A stretch of 64,000 bases of DNA from UBA4810 sp002479215 (GTDB lineage: Bacteria; Desulfobacterota; Syntrophia; Syntrophales; Smithellaceae). Made by a program: the position numbers and the translations under genes. The notes beneath the pieces are model-generated. The model saw only the letters and a list, made by a program, of their open reading frames with translations. It did not search any database and was not told the DNA's origin. The stretch spans positions 1-64,000 of the forward strand of contig JBEKVB010000014.1 of assembly GCA_049514435.1 (NCBI GenBank). The letters run 5' to 3'. Below, one piece after another: positions 7,004 to 15,300 of the stretch (the stretch's first letter is position 1; each line of letters starts with the position of its first letter).

Positions 7004-8467
7004 ATGAAAAGTCAAAATCGAAAAACTTTTTTCATGTTCTTAATGGCGTTTTTGGTCGCCTTTTTTATTGTTTCCCTGGTGGAAGTTCTACGTTCTTCCT
7101 TTATGCCTTCAGGAGCGCCAGAAGTTCAAACGGCGGCGGCAATTCCTTCTTCTGAATCATCAAAATTTCCTTTTTCTTTTTCCGATCTGGCTGAGCGTGT
7201 TAAGCCCGCGGTGGTGAACATCAGCACAACAAAAACATACAAGGGCCGGGGCGGTTTTAGTTCGCCTTTTGGACGGTCGCCTTTCGGCGACGATTTCTTT
7301 GATCGCTTTTTTGGCGACATCCCCCAACGTGAATTTAAGCAGAGAAGCCTTGGTTCGGGATTCATTATCAGCAATGACGGCTATATTTTCACCAATAATC
7401 ACGTGGTAGAAAAAGCCGATAAGATTTTGGTAAAGGTTTCCGACGGAAAGGAATATGAGGCAAAAATTATCGGCACCGATGCTAAAACCGATATAGCGTT
7501 AATCAAAATCAAACCGAAAAATAGCTTGCCGGTTGTGGAAATCGGCGATTCCGACAAAGTAAAAGTGGGTGAGTGGGTCCTTGCCATCGGCAATCCCTTC
7601 GGTTTGGAGCAAACAGTTACTGCCGGCATTGTCAGCGCCAAGGGACGCGTTATCGGAGCAGGACCTTATGATAATTTTATCCAAACCGACGCATCCATTA
7701 ATCCGGGCAACAGCGGCGGGCCATTATTTAACATGGAAGGAAAAGTTATCGGTATCAACACGGCCATCGTAGCTCAAGGTCAGGGTATTGGCTTTGCCAT
7801 ACCGATGAATATGGCAAAAAGCATTCTGGCGGATTTGAAAACCAAAGGTAAAGTGACCCGGGGATGGCTGGGCATTTCCGTTCAGGATATTACGGAGGAC
7901 ATCGCAAAAAATCTGAATCACAAGGACAAAAGCGGCGCTTTGGTATCAGATGTTTTTAAAGGCGATCCGGCAGATAAAGCAGGAATTAAAGCAGGCGATA
8001 TAGTGACAGAGATCAACGGGAAGTTGATTAACGATACTCATGATCTGCTTGTGATAATTGCCGCAATGCACGTTGGCGAACAGGTATCGATTAAAGCATG
8101 GCGCGATGGCAAAGAAATGATGTTTCAAGTCGTGGTGGCGGAGCGCAAAGATAAATCGGATATGGTATCGGCAAACGAATCAAAAGGATATTTTGGAATT
8201 GCCGCCCAGGAAATAACTGCGGAAATCTCTCGCCAGTTAAGAATTGCGCGCGATGCTGGCGTAATAGTTGCTGATGTAGAAAATGGCAGTCCGGCCGACG
8301 AGGTTGGTATTCAGCCGCAAGATATAATCATCCAAGTAAACAAAGTAAAAATTACTTCTATGAAAGAGTATAGTAAGGAAATAAAAAAGGCTGCCGATAA
8401 GAAAAGCGTAACGCTTTTAGTCAAGCGTGGCAAATCAACCTTCTTCGTGTCATTGAGCTTAGATTAA
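7004..8467 (+). CDS. DegP/HtrA-family periplasmic serine protease with two PDZ domains
   Basis: A 487-residue protein. An N-terminal membrane/signal segment (residues 8-28) is followed by a trypsin-like domain with a visible catalytic triad: His133 (TNNHVV), Asp163 (KTDIALIKI) and Ser237 (GNSGGP). A Phe/Gly-rich loop (about 83-105, FGRSPFGDDFFDRFFG) is the LA-loop typical of Deg proteins. Two PDZ domains follow (about 285-385 and 395-487), each starting with the 'GWLGI' or 'GYFGI' ligand-binding strand. It degrades or refolds misfolded envelope proteins. The ribosome binding site GCGGAGGA precedes ATG by five bases. It is a single-gene unit with its own promoter and terminator. Confidence 0.95.
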   Translation: MKSQNRKTFFMFLMAFLVAFFIVSLVEVLRSSFMPSGAPEVQTAAAIPSSESSKFPFSFSDLAERVKPAVVNISTTKTYKGRGGFSSPFGRSPFGDDFFDRFFGDIPQREFKQRSLGSGFIISNDGYIFTNNHVVEKADKILVKVSDGKEYEAKIIGTDAKTDIALIKIKPKNSLPVVEIGDSDKVKVGEWVLAIGNPFGLEQTVTAGIVSAKGRVIGAGPYDNFIQTDASINPGNSGGPLFNMEGKVIGINTAIVAQGQGIGFAIPMNMAKSILADLKTKGKVTRGWLGISVQDITEDIAKNLNHKDKSGALVSDVFKGDPADKAGIKAGDIVTEINGKLINDTHDLLVIIAAMHVGEQVSIKAWRDGKEMMFQVVVAERKDKSDMVSANESKGYFGIAAQEITAEISRQLRIARDAGVIVADVENGSPADEVGIQPQDIIIQVNKVKITSMKEYSKEIKKAADKKSVTLLVKRGKSTFFVSLSLD

Positions 8468-8490
8468 ACAATATAGGCCTTCAATCGCAT

Positions 8491-8525
8491 AAAAAAGGCA
8501 GGCCATAACAGCCTGCCTTTTTTAT
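8491..8525 (+). terminator. Rho-independent terminator of the protease gene
   Basis: A perfect 10-bp stem (AAAGGCAGGC / GCCTGCCTTT) with a 7-base loop runs straight into a T run. The A tract before it makes it usable in both directions, and the gene on the other side converges on it. Confidence 0.9.
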
Positions 8526-8556
8526 TTTCTGTAATTTTGGCCCGGGAATAAAAAAA

Positions 8557-8572
8557 TGTTTCACGTGAAACA
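8557..8572. other. parS: parS chromosome-partitioning site
   Basis: The perfect palindrome TGTTTCACGTGAAACA matches the widely conserved bacterial parS consensus bound by ParB. It lies in a gene-free gap between two converging genes, about 45 kb from parAB. ParB loaded here would spread and recruit SMC and ParA for origin segregation. Confidence 0.93.
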
Positions 8573-8652
8573 TTGCCGTTAAATTGAACGGCGGTTGTAT
8601 CAGTATGGCTAATGTGTGTTTTGGAATTTAATCTTGCCGGGGCAATTATTTC

Positions 8653-10821
8653 TTACCCTTTCAGCCATTGGGCATATTTATACATTTTACCCAATGCTTT
8701 AACGGCTCGCTCCGGAGTAATAAAGTTTACTCCTTTATATTTGCAGCCCTCAACTTCGGTGATCGTCCGCGTTTTATCATCATTCAACAAATAAACCCCT
8801 ATTACCGGTTTATCATATTTCTCCATCAGTCTTACCGTGCGTTCGACAAACAGCTTTTCGAAATCATCCAGAAACTGTAAAGTATCCTCTTCATATTTAT
8901 GGTCATAATCCTTATCTACAGCAATAGTGGATTCCAGCACGGCTTTGATCATTATTCTTCTGCCGATCATACCCATGTGGATTACCGCGTCGCAGCCATC
9001 CCACTGAAGAAGTTCCTCGAGAATAGTCATGTGTAATTCGGTATTCATTTCCGCCACAAGATCTACCGGATTGGCATGGCTCCAAAATGGCGGCAACAAT
9101 TTATTAACTCGGGAAATTACATCCTCTGATAATTTTGGCACCTCCAATCCGTTTTCTATGCATAAATCTGACGCGACAACACCCCATCCTCCTCCCAAGG
9201 TCATAATGCCGATCCCTTTCCCTTGGGGAAGTGGTAACGAAGAAAACGCGGCGGAAAGATCCAGCAAGTCCATGGGCTGTTCAACTAATATAATTCCTGC
9301 TTGCCGGCACGCTGCTTTAAATACTTTTACATTGGAGGCCATGGCTCCTGTGTGGCTGGCTGCCGCATGGGCGCCTGCTTCTGTGCGCCCGCCTTTTAAA
9401 GCGATAATCGGTTTTTTTCTACCAACACGTTTTGCCGCTTCAAAAAAACGCCGTCCGTTTTTTATACTTTCTATATATAAAACTACTGTCTTGGTCAGCT
9501 CATCAACTTCAAATCCTTCCATTGCATCTTCAATGGTTATCATTGCTTCATTGCCCGAACCGCCGAATGCGCGGATGCCAATCCCTTCTTTTTCGGCAAA
9601 AGCCAATAACTGCGTTCCCAGATTACCTGACTGTGTCACTAAAATAGTGCTCCCCGCTTTTGGTCTTACATGCGTTCCCGTGCAATAAAGAGATATGTAG
9701 GGATTGCATATTCCCATTGTGTTGGGGCCGAGAATTAAAATTCCCGCTTCCCTCGCTTGTCTTACCAATTCATCTTCCAGAATTTTTCCTTCCGCGCCTG
9801 TTTCGGCAAAACCGGACGAGATAAGTAATACATTTTTTATTTTCTTTTTCTTCAGTTCAGGTATTAAAGATAAGACTCTGCTTGCGGGAATTGTAATAAC
9901 AGCGAGGTCTACCGGATCGGGTATTTCGGTTACAGATTTAAATGCATGTCTCCCGATGATTTCTCCGCCTTTGGAGTTTACCAAGTAGATTTTCCCCTGG
10001 TATTTTCCCGCGAGAACATTAGTAAACATTAATTGTCCCCATTTGCTGACTTCTGCGGAAGCGCCAATAAATGCAATTGATTTCGGATAGAATAAATGTC
10101 CTATTGCCTTGGGTTCTATGGCAACATGAGTTACTTTTTTATCGGGTATCTTCCCCAAAACTATAAGGGCGTCAACCGCCGTTACTTTGCCGTCGGCAGC
10201 TACTATTAATGGATTAATATCAATTTCTCTTATTTCAGGTATTTCTGTTCCAATTTTTGATAAACCGACGATTGTTTTAATCAACGCTTCTTTGTCCGCA
10301 GCTTTCTCCCCGCGAAACGCTCCTAGCAATTTTTGGGCATCTAATTCTTGAATCATTTTTCTCGCGTCATTTTCATCAAGAGGGGCAATGGAAAAAACAA
10401 CATCTCCGATTGCTTCGGTAAAAATTCCACCCAATCCGAACATCACCGTAGGACCAAACTGATCATCATGGAAAAGTCCCGCGACAAATTCTCTTTTACC
10501 CTCCAACATCGGTTGGATTAGGAATCCTTCTAAATCACTTCCGGCTGCATCCTTTATATATAGCGCAGCAGAGCGGACATCTTCCTTATTCTTTAGGTTC
10601 AGCTTCACCAGGCCTCTTTCCGTTTTGTGGGTGAGACGAGCGCCTAAACCTTTTAAAACAAGCGGATAACTAGTTTTTTCCGCCATGCTTTCTGCTTCCT
10701 CGATAGACTTAACAATTTTTTCTTCCACAACCGGAACACCATATTTTTTTAACAACTCTTTAGCTTCCGCTTCCGTTAGCGTTGTTCTTCCCTGAGACTT
10801 TGCTCTATTAATTATATCCAA
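8653..10821 (-). CDS. ADP-forming acetate/acyl-CoA synthetase (fused alpha and beta subunits)
   Basis: A 722-residue fusion. The N-terminal ATP-grasp (beta) part, about 1-225, contains 'THKTERGLV' with the His expected to accept phosphate. The CoA-binding Rossmann (alpha) part begins near 240 at 'FYPKSIAFIGASAEVSKWG' and carries 'AASHTGAMA' near residue 490, the alpha-subunit phosphohistidine motif. The reaction is acyl-CoA + ADP + Pi <-> acid + ATP + CoA, typical of energy conservation in anaerobes. The acyl specificity is not readable. The start is TTG at 10821, with GGAGGG six bases upstream. Single gene, divergent from the thioredoxin operon. Confidence 0.92.
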   Translation of the reverse strand: MDIINRAKSQGRTTLTEAEAKELLKKYGVPVVEEKIVKSIEEAESMAEKTSYPLVLKGLGARLTHKTERGLVKLNLKNKEDVRSAALYIKDAAGSDLEGFLIQPMLEGKREFVAGLFHDDQFGPTVMFGLGGIFTEAIGDVVFSIAPLDENDARKMIQELDAQKLLGAFRGEKAADKEALIKTIVGLSKIGTEIPEIREIDINPLIVAADGKVTAVDALIVLGKIPDKKVTHVAIEPKAIGHLFYPKSIAFIGASAEVSKWGQLMFTNVLAGKYQGKIYLVNSKGGEIIGRHAFKSVTEIPDPVDLAVITIPASRVLSLIPELKKKKIKNVLLISSGFAETGAEGKILEDELVRQAREAGILILGPNTMGICNPYISLYCTGTHVRPKAGSTILVTQSGNLGTQLLAFAEKEGIGIRAFGGSGNEAMITIEDAMEGFEVDELTKTVVLYIESIKNGRRFFEAAKRVGRKKPIIALKGGRTEAGAHAAASHTGAMASNVKVFKAACRQAGIILVEQPMDLLDLSAAFSSLPLPQGKGIGIMTLGGGWGVVASDLCIENGLEVPKLSEDVISRVNKLLPPFWSHANPVDLVAEMNTELHMTILEELLQWDGCDAVIHMGMIGRRIMIKAVLESTIAVDKDYDHKYEEDTLQFLDDFEKLFVERTVRLMEKYDKPVIGVYLLNDDKTRTITEVEGCKYKGVNFITPERAVKALGKMYKYAQWLKG

Positions 10822-11017
10822 CTTCTTCCCTCCAAATAGACTGGTAAACAGACTTACTTGTAACGATACTTTTGAATTATATTAATTATATTAGATACTT
10901 ATATTATATACGGCTTGTTGCTCTGACTTCTAGTCACTAACACATGCTGCCCGATAATGCAACCATCTTCTTTCCTTGTCAATTTAATTTCCGTATTTAC
11001 AAAACAAATTTTTCTTC

Positions 11018-11046
11018 TTGACGAAACCGTTTTGCACCAATACATT
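11018..11046 (+). promoter_or_regulatory. Probable promoter of the thioredoxin/rhodanese/MauE operon
   Basis: TTGACG (11018-11023) and TACATT (11041-11046) with 17-base spacing, about 70 bases ahead of the first gene. The rest of the 295-base gap back to the CoA synthetase gene is A/T-rich without other recognisable elements. Confidence 0.5.
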
Positions 11047-11116
11047 TATATATAAAGTATCATGCTTTTGTTAAAAAAATAAAAGGGTATTCTGACTGAT
11101 TGATCAAGTTAATTCT

Positions 11117-11626
11117 ATGGCTGAAAAGGAAATTAAACAAATTATGATTAACGGCCGATCAGTCGGTATTGTCGGCTTGGAGGATGCGATAAATAAAATC
11201 GCTCCTATTTATAAAGGTAAAAGCGATGAAGAAATCAAAAAAAGCTTGCTCCAAGAAATTTCCACCGATAATTATGTGCCTCCGGCCGCAATTGAAGCCT
11301 ATGGACATGTGCTTTTACGCGAATTTAAAATAGCGCAAGGACTGCTTGTCGCCGAGGAAGATATACTCGGACTTAATATAGCCGTTCTGGGAATGGGTTG
11401 CGCGCGCTGTAATCAGCTGGAAGATGATGTCCGCAATTTACTTTCGGAAATGAAAATTGCCGCCAATCTGACCCACATTACCGACTTTAAGGAAATAGCG
11501 CGTTATGGAGTTCTAGGTTCTCCGGCACTGGTAATAAATAATAAGGTCGTCTCAGCAGGCGAAGTACCGCCTAAAAGCAAAATCCGTCAATGGATAATCG
11601 ATGCGTGTAATCCACAGGATAAATAA
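11117..11626 (+). CDS. Thioredoxin-fold (redox-active disulfide) protein with N-terminal extension
   Basis: A 169-residue protein. The C-terminal half (about 90-165) is a small thioredoxin-3-type domain: 'IAVLGMGCARCNQLEDDVRNLL' with a CxxC redox pair, and 'YGVLGSPALVINNKVVSAGEVP' with the cis-Pro loop. The N-terminal 80 residues begin 'IKQIMINGRSVGIVGLEDAI', a module I cannot name. It is first in a three-gene operon with a rhodanese and a MauE-like membrane protein, which suggests thiol or sulfur redox chemistry at the membrane. Confidence 0.82.
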   Translation: MAEKEIKQIMINGRSVGIVGLEDAINKIAPIYKGKSDEEIKKSLLQEISTDNYVPPAAIEAYGHVLLREFKIAQGLLVAEEDILGLNIAVLGMGCARCNQLEDDVRNLLSEMKIAANLTHITDFKEIARYGVLGSPALVINNKVVSAGEVPPKSKIRQWIIDACNPQDK

Positions 11627-11667
11627 TTAAGAAAAACATTGAGCGTGAATTTGAATTTTTTTAGAAA

Positions 11668-12171
11668 ATGACTTTCAATAATATTTTATCAAAACTTTAT
11701 CCGACTTTTCGTGAAGGCAGCATTATCCTGGCAGTTGCTTTATTTATTGCCGTTGTTTTTAACTTGATCCGTCCCGCCGGTATAAACATATTTGGATTTT
11801 CCTCCGCGGCTTTAATCAGGGAACAGCAAGCTATAATTCCTGAAATATCTCTTTGGGAAGCTTACAGCCTGTATCTGAAAAATAAAGGCATATTTATTGA
11901 CGCTCGCGATCCTTTGAGCTTCGAAGATGGCCATATAAACGGAGCCATCAACATTTATCCTGATGAAGCTTCGTTTCATGCATCCAGTCTGAAAGTTAAA
12001 GCCGACCAAGGTTTCATTTTTATAACATACTGCGACGGCCCGCAATGCCCGTTGAGCAAAGAAACAGCGCACGAGCTAATACTGCGCGGGATTCCAACGG
12101 TTAAAATTTTAGTAAACGGATGGGGTATCTGGTTAAAAGCCGGTTATCCAATCTCTAAAGGAAAGAAATGA
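11668..12171 (+). CDS. Membrane-anchored rhodanese-domain protein
   Basis: A 167-residue protein with one N-terminal membrane helix (about 16-36) and a periplasmic rhodanese domain. It has 'FIDARDPLSFEDGHINGAINI' and the active-site loop 'YCDGPQC' (Cys near residue 127) that would carry the persulfide. The domain probably moves sulfane sulfur between thiols. Its stop overlaps the next start by four bases, so the two are translationally coupled. Confidence 0.88.
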   Translation: MTFNNILSKLYPTFREGSIILAVALFIAVVFNLIRPAGINIFGFSSAALIREQQAIIPEISLWEAYSLYLKNKGIFIDARDPLSFEDGHINGAINIYPDEASFHASSLKVKADQGFIFITYCDGPQCPLSKETAHELILRGIPTVKILVNGWGIWLKAGYPISKGKK

Positions 12172-12617
12172 AATTAAGAAATTCCCCTCGTCCTTTCATT
12201 CCCCTATTCGCCCTAATTTGCCGACTGACTTTGGCAATTATTTTCTTTTATGCCGGCGTAGAAAAAATTATTCATCCGCAAGAGTTTGCCGTTGCTATTC
12301 ATAACTATCAATTGCTTCCGGATTGTGTCATCAATTTATTGGCCATATTTTTACCGTGGCTGGAAGTTCTCATAGCGGCAAGTCTCGTCAGCGGCATTTA
12401 TGGGCGAGGAGCCGCCCTCTTGTCTTCCTTATTATTTGTAATATTCGCCACAGCCTTGACGATAAATTTAGTTCGGGGCTTGGATATTTCCTGCGGCTGT
12501 TTTGGAGCGTCTTCGGAAAATATAAGTTGGCTTTATCTTGCGCGCGACCTTTCACTTTTTTGCATGTCTGTTTTCGTTTTGATTTACGACCGAGGTTGGC
12601 GTTATTTTTTCGCTTAG
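12168..12617 (+). CDS. MauE/DoxX-like membrane protein
   Basis: A 149-residue protein with four helices and the MauE-family signatures 'FYAGVEKIIHPQEFA', 'LPWLEVLIAASLV' and the conserved 'DISCGCFG' with two cysteines. MauE-type proteins assist disulfide or thiol chemistry in the periplasm. Pairing with thioredoxin and rhodanese proteins fits. It is the last gene of the operon and converges on mutM with only 14 bases between stops. Confidence 0.85.
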   Translation: MKLRNSPRPFIPLFALICRLTLAIIFFYAGVEKIIHPQEFAVAIHNYQLLPDCVINLLAIFLPWLEVLIAASLVSGIYGRGAALLSSLLFVIFATALTINLVRGLDISCGCFGASSENISWLYLARDLSLFCMSVFVLIYDRGWRYFFA

Positions 12618-12631
12618 CTCTCCCGGAAATA

Positions 12632-13405
12632 TCACTTTTGGCAATCAGGACAATAAAAAGTGCTTCGTCCTCCCTGTTTTATCCTGCGTACTGTGCCTCC
12701 GCAAACCGGACAGTGTTTTCCTTCCTGCCCGTAAACTTTTAATTCGTACTGGTTCTCTCCTTTACGGCCATATAAATCGCGCCAATCGGAAATTGACGTG
12801 CCTCTTTTCCCAATCGCTTTTTTGAGCACTTCTTTGGCTTGATGAAATATTTTTCCCCACTCCGCTTCCTTCAATGTCGCTGCCGCTCTTTCGGGATGAA
12901 TGCGCGCTTCGTGTAAAATCTCACATGCGTAAATATTGCCGATTCCGTTTACAACGCTCTGATCCATTATTAGTGTTTTTACTTTCGTCTTGCGGTTGCC
13001 ATGAGCGCTAATAAAATTTTTAAGATCAAAATCTCTAAATATTTCCCTACCGGTATCGTTTTCCTTTTTCTTCAGCACTTTGATCGTGGCAAAGCGACGT
13101 GGATCTACCAGAAATATATTTCCAGCGGCAAATGACATTTTCCAGCGGCTATGTTTTGGCCTTGCAAAAATCTTCTGCCATAAAAGCCTTCCGGTCATGC
13201 GCAAATGTATAAATATGATATTTCCATCATGGAGGAAGATGGCAATCATTTTTCCCTTGCGCTCCACCGCGACCACTTTTCTTCCCTTAACATCTTTTAT
13301 GTTCGTTAATTTATTATCGAACACTTCAGCGGATAATATTTTTTTGCCGCAAATTTTCTTTTTCAGTTGTCGGCACAATGTTTCTACTTCGGGCAATTCA
13401 GGCAT
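12632..13405 (-). CDS. mutM: Formamidopyrimidine-DNA glycosylase
   Basis: A 257-residue bifunctional glycosylase/AP lyase that removes 8-oxoguanine. It starts MPELPEVET, giving the catalytic Pro2 and Glu3 after Met removal. It has 'VERKGKMIAIFL' with the conserved Lys, the helix-two-turn-helix 'DQSVVNGIGNIYACEILHEARIHP', and a C-terminal zinc finger with four cysteines (CPVC...CPDC). All catalytic residues are in place. GGAGAG lies seven bases upstream of the ATG. Confidence 0.96.
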   Translation of the reverse strand: MPELPEVETLCRQLKKKICGKKILSAEVFDNKLTNIKDVKGRKVVAVERKGKMIAIFLHDGNIIFIHLRMTGRLLWQKIFARPKHSRWKMSFAAGNIFLVDPRRFATIKVLKKKENDTGREIFRDFDLKNFISAHGNRKTKVKTLIMDQSVVNGIGNIYACEILHEARIHPERAAATLKEAEWGKIFHQAKEVLKKAIGKRGTSISDWRDLYGRKGENQYELKVYGQEGKHCPVCGGTVRRIKQGGRSTFYCPDCQK

Positions 13406-13553
13406 TCTTTCTCTCCAGGGCTACCAAAACACATTTATCTTCTGTTCCTATTGTTACTAAAAATAATTTTTTTTGCCTACCTCTTTTTTTGGTTTGACAA
13501 GTGCTTCATAAATCTTTATCAGTAAAATCATTTAAGAAATTTTAGGAGGCTTT

Positions 13554-13610
13554 ATGTATTACACACCAATGATCGTCCGCATAACACGAAAATTTTCAAT
13601 TTATGTTTGA
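13554..13610 (+). CDS. Possible 18-residue leader peptide
   Basis: A tiny frame (MYYTPMIVRITRKFSIYV) sits four bases behind a strong AGGAGG and downstream of a TTGACA at 13494-13499. It ends inside an 11-bp inverted repeat (13591-13601 with 13624-13634). It could be a leader peptide of the duplicated regulatory region ahead of kamA, or the remnant of a lost gene. Nothing but the ribosome binding site supports translation. Confidence 0.3.
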   Translation: MYYTPMIVRITRKFSIYV

Positions 13611-13723
13611 TGAAAAAGATGGGAATTGAAAATTGGGCAAACAAAAAAGCAAAGAGCGTGAGAGAAATTTATTTTAAAGAAAAATTTCATCTGTAAAAAA
13701 ATGTCATTTAATGAAAAAAAGTG

Positions 13724-13751
13724 TTGACAAATTTTTTTCTACGCGTACATT
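13724..13751 (+). promoter_or_regulatory. Promoter in repeat unit 1 upstream of kamA
   Basis: TTGACA (13724-13729) and TACATT (13746-13751) with 16-base spacing. It is duplicated exactly 120 bases downstream. Confidence 0.5.
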
Positions 13752-13843
13752 CAAATTATAGATTTTTATTTTTTACTTATAAAATAATTTAGCGGAGGGA
13801 AAATTTCATTTGTAAAAAAATGTTCGTTTTATGAAAAAAAGTG

Positions 13844-13871
13844 TTGACAAATTTTTTTCTACGCGTACATT
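13844..13871 (+). promoter_or_regulatory. Promoter in repeat unit 2, proximal promoter of kamA
   Basis: TTGACA (13844-13849) and TACATT (13866-13871), identical to unit 1. It implies a leader of about 65 bases before the kamA start. Confidence 0.55.
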
Positions 13872-13944
13872 CAAATTATAGATTTTTATTTTTTACTTAT
13901 AAAATAAATTTTGCGGAGGAAAAACCTCCAGAAGGAGTAATCAA

Positions 13945-15255
13945 ATGGAAAACGAGACCCTATTTAATGAGGAGGCGGAACCTCCTGGTCCAGTGACCGG
14001 TCTTGTTAAAGTTAAAAATGAAGTAATTGACTTTTTCTCGATAGACACAAAAACCAACCAGCCATATCCGGCTAAACAAAAGCCCGACAGGATTATATTC
14101 CCTTTTAAAGATTCAGCGCGATCACGTCTTTTCCGTAAACGACATTATTCGGACATTACCCGTTTTGAATGGTTCGACTGGCATTGGCAATTGCGCAACG
14201 CGATAAGAGATGTCAACACATTATCGCAAATTCTAAACCTGTCCGATAACGAACGCCAGGCAATGATGCATAATGCGGGAGCGCTGCCCGTTTCTATTAC
14301 ACCATATTACGCCAGCTTGCTCGATCCTTTCAATCCCTCTGCTCCGCTGCGACGCTGCGTCGTTCCTGTTGTTGATGAATGCCTCCATACCGCAGGCGAA
14401 GAAGAAGACCCTTTGAACGAAGATGCCGATTCCCCCGTTCCCGGGATTGTGCATCGTTATCCTGACCGCGCTTTATTTTTGGTAACAGATTCCTGTTCGA
14501 CCTATTGCCGTTATTGCACACGTTCCCGCATTATCGAACGCAGCAATCAATCCTATGTCGATTTCGAAAAATGGGAGAAGGCTATAGAGTATATCGAAGG
14601 CAATCAAAACATCCGCGATGTTCTGCTATCCGGAGGCGATCCTTTAACCTTATCCGATAGCAAGCTGGAATGGTTGTTGATGCGCTTGCACAAAATTCCT
14701 CATGTGGAACTTATACGTATCGGGACAAAAGTGCCGGTTGTTCTGCCGCAGAGAATAACTCCGGCTCTAAGTGCCATGCTGAAAAAATACCATCCTCTAT
14801 GGATAAGCATTCATATTGCTCACCCCGATGAGTTGACGCCGGAAATGAGCGCTGCTTGTATTCGCCTGGCCGATGCCGGAATTCCACTGGGGAGTCAGAC
14901 CGTGTTGCTTTCCGGCATTAATGATGACGTTGCCACAATGATGAGGCTGGTGCATGGTCAATTACAAATCCGAGTTCGTCCTTACTATCTCTATCAGTGC
15001 GACCCCATTCCCGGCTCTTCTCATTTCCGCACACCGATTAGTAGAGGACTGGAAATCATTCAGGGCTTGCGCGGATACACAACGGGATATGCTGTGCCTA
15101 CTTATGTTGTCGATGCTCCCGGCGGCGGCGGAAAGATCCCTCTGCTTCCGGAATACGCTGTAGGCTGGGAAAAAGGCGACTTGCTCTTGCGCAATTATGA
15201 AGGAAATATTTTCCGTTATCCCGACAACCACGCAGAATTGAAAGATATACACTAA
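13945..15255 (+). CDS. kamA: Lysine 2,3-aminomutase
   Basis: A 436-residue radical SAM/PLP enzyme converting L-lysine to L-beta-lysine. The [4Fe-4S] motif CxxxCxxC is Cys184, Cys188 and Cys191 (CSTYCRYC). The PLP lysine is Lys397 in 'DAPGGGGK'. Asp353 and Asp390 are 37 residues apart, and Asp390 is seven before the Lys, the same spacing as the lysine-binding Asp293/Asp330/Lys337 of the clostridial enzyme. This supports lysine rather than glutamate or EF-P-lysine as substrate. AAGGAG precedes the ATG. It heads a run of same-strand genes: two ATP-grasp ligases and a GNAT. Confidence 0.93.
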   Translation: MENETLFNEEAEPPGPVTGLVKVKNEVIDFFSIDTKTNQPYPAKQKPDRIIFPFKDSARSRLFRKRHYSDITRFEWFDWHWQLRNAIRDVNTLSQILNLSDNERQAMMHNAGALPVSITPYYASLLDPFNPSAPLRRCVVPVVDECLHTAGEEEDPLNEDADSPVPGIVHRYPDRALFLVTDSCSTYCRYCTRSRIIERSNQSYVDFEKWEKAIEYIEGNQNIRDVLLSGGDPLTLSDSKLEWLLMRLHKIPHVELIRIGTKVPVVLPQRITPALSAMLKKYHPLWISIHIAHPDELTPEMSAACIRLADAGIPLGSQTVLLSGINDDVATMMRLVHGQLQIRVRPYYLYQCDPIPGSSHFRTPISRGLEIIQGLRGYTTGYAVPTYVVDAPGGGGKIPLLPEYAVGWEKGDLLLRNYEGNIFRYPDNHAELKDIH

Positions 15256-15300
15256 GGTATGCCGGAATTAAAGGCGAGGGGTAGATAGCTCCGATTGATT

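Larger units (their letters stand above)
13681..13919 (+). repeat. Tandem duplication of a 120-bp promoter/leader unit upstream of kamA
   Basis: Two head-to-tail copies of about 120 bases (13681-13799 and 13800-13919). The block from 'GTGTTGACAAATTTTTTTCT' through the next 60 bases is identical, with differences mostly at the unit ends. Each unit carries a promoter and a purine-rich Shine-Dalgarno-like GCGGAGG. Only the second leads into kamA. There GGAGG (13915-13919) can pair with CCTCC (13925-13929), leaving a second site, AAGGAG, for kamA. The remaining 140 bases after mutM hold the short leader frame. Confidence 0.9.

Noticed and set aside
9029..9688. Plus-strand open frame of 219 codons opposite the CoA synthetase
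   Set aside because: Ser/Thr/Pro-rich shadow of the intact synthetase, with no ribosome binding site.
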